Assembly (NCBI RefSeq): GCF_001274895.1
Contig: NZ_CP006841.1
Coordinates: 1,178,001 to 1,242,000, forward strand
Direction: 5' to 3'
Length of the DNA stretch: 64,000 nt
Source of the DNA: Corynebacterium lactis RW2-5
GTDB taxonomy: Bacteria > Actinomycetota > Actinomycetes > Mycobacteriales > Mycobacteriaceae
Of the stretch, positions 1 through 8,829 are shown piece after piece; position 1 is the first letter of the stretch; each line of letters begins with the position of its first letter. Both the position numbers and the translations under genes were made by a program. The notes below the pieces were generated by a model, which worked only from the letters and a program-made list of their open reading frames with translations, was not told the origin of the DNA and ran no database searches.

Positions 1-2
1 CG

Positions 3-1091
3 GCGATGGTCCGGCCAGACCCCGGGTTTGCGCCGGATTTGATGAGTCGCGTGGAGCGCCTCGTGGACGAAGGGGACATGGGGCAGGACGGCTGGAATAT
101 CGTGGCTGCCAATAATGACGGCGCTACTGTCGGCACCTTGTATGAGATGGAGCCGAAGGTCGCGCCGGCGATTCAGGCGTCGATTAGCAAAAAAGTCCAG
201 GATGCGGCACAGAAAGCGGTGGATACGCGCTCTGACGCGGAGGCGATGATTGTCGCGCTGCAGCCCTCGACTGGCAAAATTCTCGCGGTCGCTCAGACCG
301 AGAAGGCCGACGAAAAGGGTGACCTTGCTCTCATGGGGCAGTTCCCACCGGGATCGACCTACAAGATCGTCACAGCGGCGGCGGGCATCCAGAACCAGGG
401 GCTGAATTCCGGGTCGACTGTCCCGTGCCCGGGCAGCATGGAGATTGGCCCGCGCATCGTGACCAACTACAACGGCAGCGGCGTGGGGGACACATCGCTG
501 TCGGACGCGTTCGCGCGCTCCTGCAACACCACCTTCGGCAACATCGCACACCAGCTGGAGCCGGGCAAGTTTAAGGCGGAGTCGCAGCAGTTTGGCATCG
601 GAATCAACTACCACATTGCCGGGCTGGACACGATTACTGGCTCGGTCTCGGACGGCCGGGACGAGGTCGAGCGTATTGACGCCGGATACGGACAGGGCAA
701 TGACCTGGCCAGCCCGTTCGGCATGGCTCTGGTTTCAGCTACGGTCGCGACGGGCCGCACCCCGACGCCGAGCTTGGTGCCCACGGCCGGGACGTGGCAG
801 TCGGCCGCGTCTAAGCCTATTGCACCGGAGGTATTGGAAAACCTGCGCACGCTGATGCGCTCTGTGGTGACCTCCGGCACCGGTACCGCAATCGCGGGCC
901 GCGGAGAGGTATACGCCAAGACTGGTGAGGCGGAGGTCAACGGCGGCTCCCACGCCTGGTTCACCGGATACAGGGACGACCTGGCTTTCGCAACGCTTAT
1001 CGTCAAGGGCGGAGGCTCGGAACACGCCGTCGCGGTGACGGACCGCTTCTTTGCGAATCTCGACGAAGGAGCCGGAGCCGCCGGGGAGTAG
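3..1091 (+). CDS. Penicillin-binding protein transpeptidase, 5'-truncated by window edge
   Basis: C-terminal part of a penicillin-binding protein that cross-links peptidoglycan stem peptides outside the membrane. The frame is open through the left edge, so the true start lies outside the window. All three transpeptidase motifs are visible, numbered from the first Met at base 6: the active-site tetrad STYK (Ser117, Lys120) in PPGSTYK, SCN at 172-174, and KTG at 305-307. The upstream part, which should hold the membrane anchor and dimerisation domain, is missing here. The gene lies directly before map, as a class B PBP does in C. glutamicum. Its stop codon overlaps the -10 hexamer proposed for map. 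Family assignment is firm; the exact paralogue (PbpA/PBP2-like) is inferred from context. Confidence 0.9.
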   Translation, partial: AMVRPDPGFAPDLMSRVERLVDEGDMGQDGWNIVAANNDGATVGTLYEMEPKVAPAIQASISKKVQDAAQKAVDTRSDAEAMIVALQPSTGKILAVAQTEKADEKGDLALMGQFPPGSTYKIVTAAAGIQNQGLNSGSTVPCPGSMEIGPRIVTNYNGSGVGDTSLSDAFARSCNTTFGNIAHQLEPGKFKAESQQFGIGINYHIAGLDTITGSVSDGRDEVERIDAGYGQGNDLASPFGMALVSATVATGRTPTPSLVPTAGTWQSAASKPIAPEVLENLRTLMRSVVTSGTGTAIAGRGEVYAKTGEAEVNGGSHAWFTGYRDDLAFATLIVKGGGSEHAVAVTDRFFANLDEGAGAAGE

Positions 1092-1094
1092 AGT
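1089..1094 (+). promoter_or_regulatory. -10 hexamer TAGAGT of map
   Basis: TAGAGT, which includes the PBP stop codon, followed by 7 nt and the map ATG. This fits a leaderless or nearly leaderless transcript. Seen in sequence; TSS not known. Confidence 0.5.
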
Positions 1095-1101
1095 ATTTGC
1101 C

Positions 1102-2013
1102 ATGACACAGCGAGCACATCTGACCCAACAGAAGTCCACCCCCATCCGCACCGTCCCGGCGCACATCGAGCGCCCCGAGTACGCATGGAAGGACGATGTA
1201 GCTGAGGGCATTGGTGAGCCCCTGGTCCAGACGCCCGAGGATATCGAGAATATGCGGGAGGTCTCCCGCATTGCTGCCAATGCCCTGGTCGAGGCCGGAA
1301 AGGCCTGTGTCCCCGGTGCTACTACTGACGATGTTGACCGCGTGGTGCACGAGTACCTGCTCGACCACGACACCTACCCCTCGACCCTCGGCTACCGGGG
1401 ATTCGAGAAGTCCTGCTGCGTGTCTCTGAACGAGATTGTGTGCCACGGCATCCCGGATACGCAGGTCATTGAAGACGGCGATATTGTCAACGTGGATGTC
1501 ACCGGTTTCAAAAACGGCGTGCATGGCGACACTAATGCCACCTTCTTCGCAGGCGAGGTATCAGAGGAGCACCGCCTGCTGGTCGAGCGCACCTACAACG
1601 CCACCATGCGCGGCATCAAGGCGATCAAACCGGGCCGCCAGATTAACGTCATCGGCCGCGTAATCGAGTCCTACTCCAAGCGCTTCGGCTACAACACGGT
1701 CCGCGACTTCACCGGACACGGTGTCGGCACTACTTTCCACAACGGCCTGGTCGTCCTCCATTACGACGATCCTTCCCAGGACACGGTGCTGGAGCCGGGG
1801 ATGACCCTGACCGTAGAGCCAATGATTAACCTCGGCGAGCTGCCTTACCACATCTGGGACAACGGGTGGACCGTTCAGAATGACGATTACAAGTGGACCG
1901 CGCAGTTCGAGCACACCATCCTCGTCACCGATTCCGGCTTCGATATCCTCACGCTTCCCGACGAGGAGAACGTCTTCGGCCAGTTCCAGACCGGCTGGAA
2001 GCCGGAGAAGTAG
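1102..2013 (+). CDS. map: Methionine aminopeptidase, type I
   Basis: Removes the N-terminal Met from nascent cytosolic proteins. With the start at 1102 the protein has 303 residues. The five metal ligands of the family are present: Asp132 (VNVDVT), Asp143 (GDTNATF), His206 (TGHGVG), Glu239 (VEPMI) and Glu270 (QFEHT); His115 in VCHGIP fits the substrate-binding histidine. A longer frame from 1051 would overlap the PBP gene. The 1102 ATG is preferred because a TAGAGT hexamer sits 7 nt upstream. The roughly 40-residue extension before the catalytic fold resembles that of actinobacterial MapB-type enzymes. cobQ begins 8 nt after the stop. Confidence 0.95.
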   Translation: MTQRAHLTQQKSTPIRTVPAHIERPEYAWKDDVAEGIGEPLVQTPEDIENMREVSRIAANALVEAGKACVPGATTDDVDRVVHEYLLDHDTYPSTLGYRGFEKSCCVSLNEIVCHGIPDTQVIEDGDIVNVDVTGFKNGVHGDTNATFFAGEVSEEHRLLVERTYNATMRGIKAIKPGRQINVIGRVIESYSKRFGYNTVRDFTGHGVGTTFHNGLVVLHYDDPSQDTVLEPGMTLTVEPMINLGELPYHIWDNGWTVQNDDYKWTAQFEHTILVTDSGFDILTLPDEENVFGQFQTGWKPEK

Positions 2014-2021
2014 GTAATTAG

Positions 2022-3482
2022 ATGGGGCGGGCGGCTGCGGCTCTCATTGCCGGGTGCACCTCTGACGCGGGTAAGTCTGTTCTGGTGGCCGGAATGTGCC
2101 GGCTGCTGGCTCGGCGAGGGGTGAGCGTTGCACCGTTCAAGGCGCAGAACATGTCGAATAACTGCGCCGTTACCCGCGATGGTGGCGAAATCGGCCGCGC
2201 CCAGGCGCTGCAGGCACTGGCCTGCGGTCTGGAGCCGAACGTCGACTTCAACCCAGTACTTCTCAAACCCGGGTCCGACCAGACGAGTCAGGTGGTGGTC
2301 CGTGGCCATGCCGAGGGGCAGGTAAGCGCCCTGACGTATCGGTCCCGTCGTAAAGCGCTGCGGGGTGTGGTTGCGGAAACCCTGGAGGAGTTGCGCAGTC
2401 GTTACGACGTGGTGCTCTGCGAGGGGGCGGGCAGCCCGGCGGAGGTCAACCTGCGCGAGTCGGACATCGCCAACATGGGGCTCGCGGAGATGGCGGGTCT
2501 GCCGGTGGTGGTCGCGGGTGATATCGACCGCGGGGGAGTGCTGGCACATTTCGTTGGCACTCATGCGATCGTGAGCCCGGAGGACCGCGCCCGGATCACG
2601 GGTTTTATCGTCAACAAGTTCCGTGGCGATGTCTCCTTGCTGACCCCGGGGCTCGACGTAGTGCACGAGCACACGGGAGTGCCCGTCATCGGAGTCGTGC
2701 CCTTCGTCCACGGACTGTGGGTGGACGCGGAGGATTCGCTGGGGACGGTCGCGGGCGGCCAGGTCGGGCCGGGTTATCCGCCGCTTGGAGACGAGGTCCT
2801 GACCGTCGCTGCAGTGCGCCTGCCGAGGGTTTCGAACGCCACCGACGTCGAGGCTCTGGCGTGCGAGCCAGGAGTCCACGTGCAGTGGACCACAGACCCG
2901 TCCGTGGTCGCGCGTGCGGACCTAGCCGTGCTGCCGGGCTCGAAGTCGACAGTGCCGGACCTGGCCTGGCTGTGCGAGCGTGGCCTGGCCGACGCGATTG
3001 TCGCGCGCGCCGCCCGCGATATGCCAGTCCTTGGAATCTGCGGTGGATTCCAGATGCTGTGCAAGCGCATCGTAGACACGGTCGAGTCCTCCGCAGGTCA
3101 GACCTCGGGGCTCGGAATCTTCGATGTCGACATCGAGTTCGCTTCAGAAAAGACTCTGGTCAGCCACCCGGACGGCTCCTATGAAGTGCACAATGGCCAG
3201 GTGACGCGTAGCTCCGAGTCGCCCTTTATCCCGGGAGAGGGCGCGCGCAGGGGAGCAGTCATCGGCACGCACCGCCACGGCTATTTCGAAAACGACGCCT
3301 CCCGCCGCCGGTTGCTTTCCGACGTCGCCACGCGCACCGGTCGTGGTGGCTTCGTCGTGAGCCAGTCCACTTCATTTGCTGCAGAGAGGCTGCGGCAGCT
3401 GGACGCTCTGGCGGACGCGGTGGAGGAGCACCTCGCCGGGCCCGCGCTGGCGCAGGCCACAGGCATCGAGCAGCTGGGTTAA
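2022..3482 (+). CDS. cobQ: Cobyric acid synthase (amidotransferase)
   Basis: Performs the glutamine-dependent amidations of adenosyl-cobyrinic a,c-diamide to adenosylcobyric acid, in the cytosol. 486 residues, normal for CobQ. The N-terminal dethiobiotin-synthetase-like ATP domain starts GCTSDAGKS and carries [10 protein letters not shown]. The C-terminal class I (triad) glutaminase domain has nucleophile Cys340 in GICGGFQ and His419 in HRHGYFEND. It starts 8 nt after map with no leader, so no B12 riboswitch precedes it. It converges on mtr with only 6 nt between the two stop codons. Other B12-type genes follow after mtr, the hydrolase gene and mqo. Confidence 0.95.
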   Translation: MGRAAAALIAGCTSDAGKSVLVAGMCRLLARRGVSVAPFKAQNMSNNCAVTRDGGEIGRAQALQALACGLEPNVDFNPVLLKPGSDQTSQVVVRGHAEGQVSALTYRSRRKALRGVVAETLEELRSRYDVVLCEGAGSPAEVNLRESDIANMGLAEMAGLPVVVAGDIDRGGVLAHFVGTHAIVSPEDRARITGFIVNKFRGDVSLLTPGLDVVHEHTGVPVIGVVPFVHGLWVDAEDSLGTVAGGQVGPGYPPLGDEVLTVAAVRLPRVSNATDVEALACEPGVHVQWTTDPSVVARADLAVLPGSKSTVPDLAWLCERGLADAIVARAARDMPVLGICGGFQMLCKRIVDTVESSAGQTSGLGIFDVDIEFASEKTLVSHPDGSYEVHNGQVTRSSESPFIPGEGARRGAVIGTHRHGYFENDASRRRLLSDVATRTGRGGFVVSQSTSFAAERLRQLDALADAVEEHLAGPALAQATGIEQLG

Positions 3483-3488
3483 GAGGGA

Positions 3489-4901
3489 CTAATCGAACTC
3501 TAGCCCGTAGATGGCGTTTTCGATGACCTCTGTCAGCGCGGGGTGGATCCAGTGCTGACCGGTGACGACCTCGCGGACGTCCATGTCGAAGTTCATCATC
3601 TGAATGCACTGCTGGACAAGGGTGGCCGCCTGCTCGCCGATGAAGTGCGCGCCGAGGAGCCTGCCCGTGGAGCGGTCGGCGATGAGCTTGGCGAAGCCAT
3701 CCTGGTCCTCGAGTGCCCAACCGTAGGCGACATCGCCAATCTTTTGCACCTTCACCGTGACTGAGGTGCCGTTTTCCTCAGCCCAGTCACGCGCCTGAGC
3801 CTCGGTCATTCCTACCTGGCCAATCTGCGGGTGCGAGAACACCGCAGAAGGAATGAAGCGGTGGTCGAAAGCGCGCAGGTTATCGGGGTTGAGCACGTTG
3901 TGGAAGACAACCTTCGCCTCGTGGTTTGCGATGTGCTTGAGCTGGAACGGGCTCGACACGTCGCCGAGCGCCCAGACACCCTCGGCAGAGGTGCGCCCGA
4001 ACTCGTCGACCTTGACCCGTCCGTCGTCGTGGAATTCCACCCCGGCCGCCTGAAGATTCATGCGGTCGCCGTTGGGCACGCGTCCCGTGGCTACCAGGAG
4101 GGCATCGGCGGTGATCGTTGTGCCGTCGGAAAGCACCGCGGTGATGCGCTCGCCCTCCTGGCTGAGTAACTCGACCTTGGTGTGGAAGTGGATGTCCCAG
4201 TCGCGGGAGGCGACCTCTGTGAAGGTGCGTGAGATGTCGGAATCAGAGGAGCGCAGCAGTGCCCCCGAGCGGACGATTACGTGGACCTTGGTGCCGAACG
4301 AGGAAAACACGTGCGCGAATTCGGTGCCGATGTAGCCGCCGCCGAGGACAATCATCTCCTCCGGGAGCTTCTCGACGCGCATAATGTTTTCGTTGGTGTA
4401 GTAGTCGACACCGGAATCAGCGACGATATCGGGGATGAATGTGCGGGAACCGGCTGCGATGATGATGTTGTCGGCAGTGATGTCCACAACGGTGTCGCCC
4501 TGGCCGGTGCGCAGGGTGCGGGGGCCCACGAAGGTTGCGTGGCGGTCGTAGACATCGATGTTCGGCGTCTCATCCCCTCGGCGGTAGGCCTCGCCGCCCG
4601 CCGCAATCTGATCGATGCGCTTTTCAAAGACGCGCTGCTGGATCTGCTTCAAATCCACCGAATCGAACGTTCCGTGGACTCCCAGGCGAGCTGCCTCGCG
4701 AATATTGCGGGCGGCGTCCGCGGCGAGCACAAACATCTTGGTCGGTATGCACCCGACGTTCAGGCAGGTACCGCCGAAGCGGCCCTCTTCGACGATGGCG
4801 ATCTTCACGTCATCGTATTGCGGGGAGGGGATGGAGTTGCCCGAACCGGTGCCGACGATGATGACATCGTAGTGGCGCTTTTCGGTGGCTTCAGTGGACA
4901 T
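3489..4901 (-). CDS. mtr: Mycothione reductase
   Basis: NADPH- and FAD-dependent reduction of mycothiol disulfide, the actinobacterial counterpart of glutathione reductase. 470 residues. Visible: FAD-binding motif IIVGTGSGNS near the N-terminus, redox-active cysteines Cys46 and Cys51 in GGTCLNVGCIPTK, NAD(P)H-binding stretch VLGGGYIGTEFAHVFSSFG, and the C-terminal catalytic His453-Glu458 region (HWIHPALTE). The GTGSGNS variant of the FAD motif and the sequence around HWIHPALTE fit mycothione reductase better than lipoamide dehydrogenase. Its ATG shares one base with the stop codon of the upstream hydrolase gene (TAATG), so the two are probably cotranscribed and translationally coupled. Its presence implies that the organism makes mycothiol. 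Confidence 0.93.
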   Translation of the reverse strand: MSTEATEKRHYDVIIVGTGSGNSIPSPQYDDVKIAIVEEGRFGGTCLNVGCIPTKMFVLAADAARNIREAARLGVHGTFDSVDLKQIQQRVFEKRIDQIAAGGEAYRRGDETPNIDVYDRHATFVGPRTLRTGQGDTVVDITADNIIIAAGSRTFIPDIVADSGVDYYTNENIMRVEKLPEEMIVLGGGYIGTEFAHVFSSFGTKVHVIVRSGALLRSSDSDISRTFTEVASRDWDIHFHTKVELLSQEGERITAVLSDGTTITADALLVATGRVPNGDRMNLQAAGVEFHDDGRVKVDEFGRTSAEGVWALGDVSSPFQLKHIANHEAKVVFHNVLNPDNLRAFDHRFIPSAVFSHPQIGQVGMTEAQARDWAEENGTSVTVKVQKIGDVAYGWALEDQDGFAKLIADRSTGRLLGAHFIGEQAATLVQQCIQMMNFDMDVREVVTGQHWIHPALTEVIENAIYGLEFD

Positions 4902-5971
4902 TAACGGTGACTCTCCTTGTCGGTCGCGACGGGCTCCGTGGCGGAAATAAACGCAAACGTCTCAGCGAAGGCTCTCTCCAACGCGTCTGGTTCGGATAGA
5001 TAGACGTCGTGGCGAGCGCCGGGAATTTCCACCGCGCGGGCGTACCTGCCAAGATTACGCGTCCTATTCGCTATCTGTCGCGTGTCCAGCACTGCGTCAA
5101 CGCGGTCGAGAGCGGTCGAGTACTCGCCGCCGATTGCAGATGCGTCCGAGTGCAGTACCAGCGTGGGAACGCCCGTGTCGACTCCCTTGCGAATCCTGCG
5201 CTGGCCCTCGAGGATTGCCCAGAACCAGGACCAGTTTTTGTCGTGCCCGAAAATCGGCTTCCATTTGGTGTTGTACGACCAAGACCCGTAGTGCTCGTCG
5301 CTAATCGACATGCCGTATCCACCCTGGGACACTCCCGGGAGCAGTGCCTGCGGACGTACCTTGGACAGGACGCGCGCGAGCGTGCGGTAAACGGGGGCCT
5401 TGGCGGGTGAGACGTGGAGGTCCAACCAGGGAGAGTTGAATACGGCGCTATCGATTTCGATATTCGCCCCGGCGCCGCTTTCGGCGTCTTTTCGCATCCG
5501 ATCCAGCCACAGTGCGCAGACTAATCCGCCGGTTGAATGCGCGTTGACGGTTACCCTCACGTGCCCCTCGGCGCGAATGAAATCGAGGGCGCGGCCGAGT
5601 TCGACGTCGTAAAGCGAAAGATCGGACACACTGTGCCATGTCTGTCCGGGCAGGTGGGCGCGACCGCACTTACGTAAATCGAGTGCGTAAAAGGCGTAGC
5701 CTTCCTCGTGGTAGCGCTTCGCTACATGGGTCTGGAAGAAATAATCGGACATGCCGTGGACCCAGAGAACTGCTGTCCTGTCAGCAAAGGGCTGCAATGG
5801 CTCTGGGTCAGCGGGGGCGGAGTCATCCGGGCGGTATCGCACTAGGCATGCGCGGATTCGGCCCTCCCCGTCGGGGTCTTTGCCCAGTTCAATGAACGTC
5901 TGGGTGTAATTTGCGCCGAGGATATCCGGCTGCCAGTCGGGGGTAGGGGAATTAGCATTATCGGGGGTCAC
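4901..5971 (-). CDS. Alpha/beta hydrolase, putative lysophospholipase-like
   Basis: 356-residue alpha/beta-hydrolase-fold protein, probably an esterase or monoacylglycerol-lipase-type enzyme; the substrate is unknown. The oxyanion strand appears as VLWVHGMSDYFF (about 68-79). The nucleophile elbow is NAHSTGG with Ser146, an unusual A-H-S-T-G in place of the common G-H-S-x-G. Later motifs LVLHSDAS and GARHDVY fit the Asp and His of the triad. No signal peptide is apparent. The GTG start at 5971 is chosen because TAGGCT lies 7 nt before it; a longer frame to 6241 would run into the mqo leader and looks non-coding. It lies head-to-head with mqo and overlaps the mtr start by one base, suggesting a hydrolase-mtr operon. 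Confidence 0.8.
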   Translation of the reverse strand: MTPDNANSPTPDWQPDILGANYTQTFIELGKDPDGEGRIRACLVRYRPDDSAPADPEPLQPFADRTAVLWVHGMSDYFFQTHVAKRYHEEGYAFYALDLRKCGRAHLPGQTWHSVSDLSLYDVELGRALDFIRAEGHVRVTVNAHSTGGLVCALWLDRMRKDAESGAGANIEIDSAVFNSPWLDLHVSPAKAPVYRTLARVLSKVRPQALLPGVSQGGYGMSISDEHYGSWSYNTKWKPIFGHDKNWSWFWAILEGQRRIRKGVDTGVPTLVLHSDASAIGGEYSTALDRVDAVLDTRQIANRTRNLGRYARAVEIPGARHDVYLSEPDALERAFAETFAFISATEPVATDKESHR

Positions 5972-5978
5972 GGGGACT

Positions 5979-5984
5979 AGCCTA
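5979..5984 (-). promoter_or_regulatory. -10 hexamer TAGGCT of hydrolase-mtr operon
   Basis: On the minus strand TAGGCT is followed by 7 nt (AGTCCCC) and the GTG start, and no Shine-Dalgarno sequence is visible. This fits a leaderless start. Confidence 0.5.
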
Positions 5985-6113
5985 GCGTCGATTACCGGGG
6001 GTAGGACGTATATGTGACACAATGGAACACGTATCGAGCGTGCTTTGCGAGTGCCGCGAGTGTCGCGAGTGCGCCGGAAATCATTAACCAATTTAAGAAG
6101 GATGTTGACAGCA

Positions 6114-7610
6114 ATGGCTGATAACAAGCTTCCTGCTTCCAGTGGCGACGAGGTTGATGTCGTCCTCGTTGGTGCAGGCATCATGAGTGCGACGCTGGGT
6201 GTTTTGCTCAAGGAGCTCGAGCCGTCCTGGTCCCAGGTCATGTTCGAGCGCCTCGATCAGCCTGCCCAGGAGTCTTCCTCCCCGTGGAACAACGCGGGTA
6301 CCGGACACTCTGCGCTGTGTGAGCTGAACTACACCCCGGAGAAGAACGGCAAGGTTGATGTCACCAAGGCCAAGAACATCAATGAGCAGTTCCAGGTCTC
6401 CCGCCAGCTCTGGACCTCGTTGGTTGAAAACGGCACGCTGACCGACCCGAAGGCCTTCATCAACCCGGTCGATCACACCACCTTCGCTCAGGGCCCGGAT
6501 CAGGTCGCTTTCATGCGTCGCCGCTTCGAGGCTCTGGAGAAGGAGCCGCTGTTCCGCGGTCAAGAGCTCATCGAGGATGAGGCTCGCTTCTCCGAGTACC
6601 TGCCGCTGATGGCTGAGGGCCGTGACTTCTCCAAGCCGGTCTCGGCTATTCGTAACCCGAACGGTACAGACGTTAACTTCGGCGCTCTGACCAAGCAGTA
6701 CCTTGCCGCACTGTCCGACAAGGGCACCGAGATTCGCTACGGGCACGAGGTCACCGGCCTCAAGCGCAATGGCTCGAAGTGGATTGTCACTGTCAAAAAC
6801 ACGCACACCAAGGATGTTCGCACCCTGGTTGCCAACTTCGTATTCGTCGGTGCCGGCGGCGATGCCCTGCCACTGCTGCAGAAGGCTCGCATTAACGAGA
6901 TTCGCGGTTTCGGTGGTTTCCCGGTTTCCGGCCAGTGGCTGCGCTGCACCAACGAAGAGGTCATCGCGAAGCACGATGCCAAGGTTTATGGCAAGGCCTC
7001 CGTCGGCACCCCGCCGATGTCCGTCCCGCACCTGGATACCCGCGTCATCGACGGCCAGCGTGGTCTGCTGTTCGGCCCGTACGCAGGCTGGAACATGAAG
7101 TTCCTGAAGAAGGGGTCGAACCTGGACCTGATTAAGTCCCTGCGCCCGGCCAATCTGCCGTCCATGATGGGTGTCGGTGTCCAGGAGATGGGTCTGACCA
7201 AGTACCTGATTACCGAGGTGCTCAAGAACTTCGATGCCCGTATCGAGTCTCTGCGCGAGTACGTCCCGAACGCTAACCCGGATGACTGGGAGCTGATTGT
7301 TGCTGGTCAGCGAGTCCAGGTTATTAAGCCGATGAAGGCTCCGACCTTTGGCACCCTGGAGTTCGGTACCGCTGTTATTAACTCCTGGGACGGCACCATC
7401 GCCGGCCTGATGGGCGCCTCCCCGGGAGCCTCCATCGCTCCGGCCGTGATGATCAGCCTGATCGAGCGTTGCTTTGGCAAGCACATGGGCAAGTGGGCCC
7501 CGAAGCTGAAGGAACTCGTGCCCTCATACGGCACCAAGCTGGCTGATGACCCGGCCCTGTTCGACCAGGTTTGGGATGCCTCCCAGAAGGCTCTGAAGCT
7601 AGAGCGCTAG
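6114..7610 (+). CDS. mqo: Malate:quinone oxidoreductase
   Basis: Membrane-associated FAD enzyme that oxidises malate to oxaloacetate and passes electrons to menaquinone, a TCA-cycle step. 498 residues from the 6114 ATG, normal length. The N-terminal dinucleotide-binding motif VDVVLVGAGIMSATLG is intact, and the family stretches PWNNAGTGHSALCELNYTP and AINSW/SPGASIAP are recognisable. The 6114 start is chosen because AAGAAGGA lies about 10 nt upstream; the ATG at 6102 would put the same purine run directly against the start. Divergent from the hydrolase-mtr pair. A nested inverted repeat follows the stop. Confidence 0.95.
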   Translation: MADNKLPASSGDEVDVVLVGAGIMSATLGVLLKELEPSWSQVMFERLDQPAQESSSPWNNAGTGHSALCELNYTPEKNGKVDVTKAKNINEQFQVSRQLWTSLVENGTLTDPKAFINPVDHTTFAQGPDQVAFMRRRFEALEKEPLFRGQELIEDEARFSEYLPLMAEGRDFSKPVSAIRNPNGTDVNFGALTKQYLAALSDKGTEIRYGHEVTGLKRNGSKWIVTVKNTHTKDVRTLVANFVFVGAGGDALPLLQKARINEIRGFGGFPVSGQWLRCTNEEVIAKHDAKVYGKASVGTPPMSVPHLDTRVIDGQRGLLFGPYAGWNMKFLKKGSNLDLIKSLRPANLPSMMGVGVQEMGLTKYLITEVLKNFDARIESLREYVPNANPDDWELIVAGQRVQVIKPMKAPTFGTLEFGTAVINSWDGTIAGLMGASPGASIAPAVMISLIERCFGKHMGKWAPKLKELVPSYGTKLADDPALFDQVWDASQKALKLER

Positions 7611-7632
7611 AGTTCAGAGGCTCTAACTTTTC

Positions 7633-7670
7633 CTACCCCGCTGTGAAGGTCGCCCTTCGCGGTGGGGTAG
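7633..7670 (+). terminator. Nested inverted repeat after mqo, possible terminator or attenuator
   Basis: Outer arms CTACCCC (7633-7639) and GGGGTAG (7664-7670) enclose an inner GAAGG/CCTTC stem. There is no T run and the chelatase gene begins 10 nt later, so this could be a weak terminator or a leader element of the next gene. Confidence 0.35.
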
Positions 7671-7679
7671 AACTATGTC

Positions 7680-8828
7680 ATGGACAAAAACGCGCCCGCA
7701 GTGCAGGATTCCGTTCACCAGCAGGTATTTCCTTTCGTGGCTATTGTTGGCCAAGAGCGACTGCAGCTGGCGCTGATCCTGACGGCGCTGGTCCCAGAGA
7801 TTGGCGGCGTGGTCATCCGCGGTGAAAAGGGCACCGCCAAGACGACCACGGTCCGAGCGCTCGCGCCGTTTTTGGATGGCCGACTGGTCAACCTGCCACT
7901 CGGCGCGACCGAGGACCGCGTGGTTGGCTCCATCGATGTCGAGACAGTGCTGACCACAGGTCACGCCTGCTTCAACCCGGGACTTCTCAGCGAGGCGGAC
8001 GGCGGAATCCTCTACGTCGACGAAATCAACCTCCTGCCGGATCACCTGGTGGACTCGGTCCTCGATGCTGCAGCCACAGGCCGAGTCGTTGTCGAGCGCG
8101 ATGGCATTTCCCATGCCGCCACGTCCCGCTTTGTGCTGGTGGGAACGATGAATCCGGAGGAGGGCGAGCTCCGCCCGCAGCTGCTCGACCGCTTCGGCCT
8201 GGCCGTGGACGTCACCGCGTCGAAGGAACCGTCCGTCCGCGCCGAAATCGTCGCCCGCCGTCTCGCATTCGACGCGGACTCCGATTCCTTCGTCGCCCGC
8301 TTTGTCTCCGCGAGCGAGGAGCTGCGCGCGCGTCTCGGCCTGGCCGGGCAGCTGCTTTCCGACATCTGCCTGACCTCTACCGTCCTGGGCCGGATTGCAT
8401 CGCTCTGCGCCGAGTTCGACGTCGACGGCATGCGTGCTGACCTGGTGATCGCGCGTACCGCCCGTGCCCACGCGGCCTGGCGCTGCGCCGGCCACGGGGT
8501 AGAGCCGGGATCTTGCGCCATCGAAATTGTCGACGAGGACATCAAGGTGGCGGCGGAAATGGCGCTGCCGCACCGCCGCAGGCGCGACCCCTTCGACGAG
8601 CCCGGACTGGACACGAACCAGCTGGACGAGGCCTTCGACCGCGCGAAGGAGGAATTCCCGGACGAGACACCTCAGCCGGACAATCCGGAGGAACAGGCCG
8701 GAACAGACAACCCCGCCGACGCCCCGGACACCCCGGATGCCTCCGAGACTCCAGCGACCCCAGAGCCGAACGGCCCCGGCGAGAAGGGAGGCCGCGCCAA
8801 CCAAGGCGCGCCCTTTCGCCGTCCCTAA
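7680..8828 (+). CDS. Chelatase AAA+ (I-type) part; shared N-terminus of a frameshifted chelatase D gene
   Basis: 382-residue AAA+ ATPase of the magnesium/cobalt chelatase ChlI/BchI type. Walker A is GEKGTAKTT, and Walker B lies in [14 protein letters not shown]. The AAA+ region spans about residues 10-300. A Pro/Glu/Asp/Ala-rich acidic linker (about 320-380) then runs to a TAA at 8826-8828. The protein would power metal insertion into a corrin or porphyrin ring together with a CobN/ChlH-type large subunit that is not in this window. At the stop, coding shifts by +1 into the VWA reading frame. Relatives in actinobacteria are commonly single chains of about 630-680 residues, and the joined product here would have 646. 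The ATG at 7680 is preceded by TAGAAC, 6 nt upstream. The cofactor (cobalt rather than magnesium) is inferred from the flanking B12 genes. Confidence 0.88.
   Translation: MDKNAPAVQDSVHQQVFPFVAIVGQERLQLALILTALVPEIGGVVIRGEKGTAKTTTVRALAPFLDGRLVNLPLGATEDRVVGSIDVETVLTTGHACFNPGLLSEADGGILYVDEINLLPDHLVDSVLDAAATGRVVVERDGISHAATSRFVLVGTMNPEEGELRPQLLDRFGLAVDVTASKEPSVRAEIVARRLAFDADSDSFVARFVSASEELRARLGLAGQLLSDICLTSTVLGRIASLCAEFDVDGMRADLVIARTARAHAAWRCAGHGVEPGSCAIEIVDEDIKVAAEMALPHRRRRDPFDEPGLDTNQLDEAFDRAKEEFPDETPQPDNPEEQAGTDNPADAPDTPDASETPATPEPNGPGEKGGRANQGAPFRRP
8793..8810 (+). other. Hairpin 12 nt upstream of the slip site
   Basis: Perfect 6-bp stem CGCGCC/GGCGCG with loop AACCAA, ending 12 nt before the CCC codon of the proposed frameshift site. 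A purine-rich AAGGGAGG lies just 5' of it. Either could influence ribosome pausing; the effect is inferred. Confidence 0.4.
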
Positions 8829-8829
8829 A
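8823..8829 (+). other. Putative +1 programmed frameshift site CCC-TAA-A
   Basis: The last sense codon of the AAA+ frame is CCC (8823-8825), followed by TAA. If peptidyl-tRNA-Pro slips one base it re-pairs with CCT (8824-8826), also proline, and reading continues with AAA ATC AGC in the frame that encodes the VWA domain. The upstream portion of the second frame (8527-8820) is Arg/Ser/Thr-rich out-of-frame sequence. The first recognisable family residues (PFAVPKISL) coincide with the slip point. Programmed frameshifting in chlD-type genes has been reported in B12 producers. A sequencing indel is the main alternative. Confidence 0.65.

Noticed and set aside
2014..2021. Cobalamin riboswitch before cobQ
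   Set aside because: Only 8 nt separate map and cobQ, and there is no room for one before the other B12 genes either.
8527..8820. Reading frame overlapping the chelatase linker, with a TTG start, as the start of a separate VWA protein
   Set aside because: The translated stretch is Arg/Ser/Thr-rich and has the look of an out-of-frame GC-rich shadow; the known family sequence begins only at about 8812.
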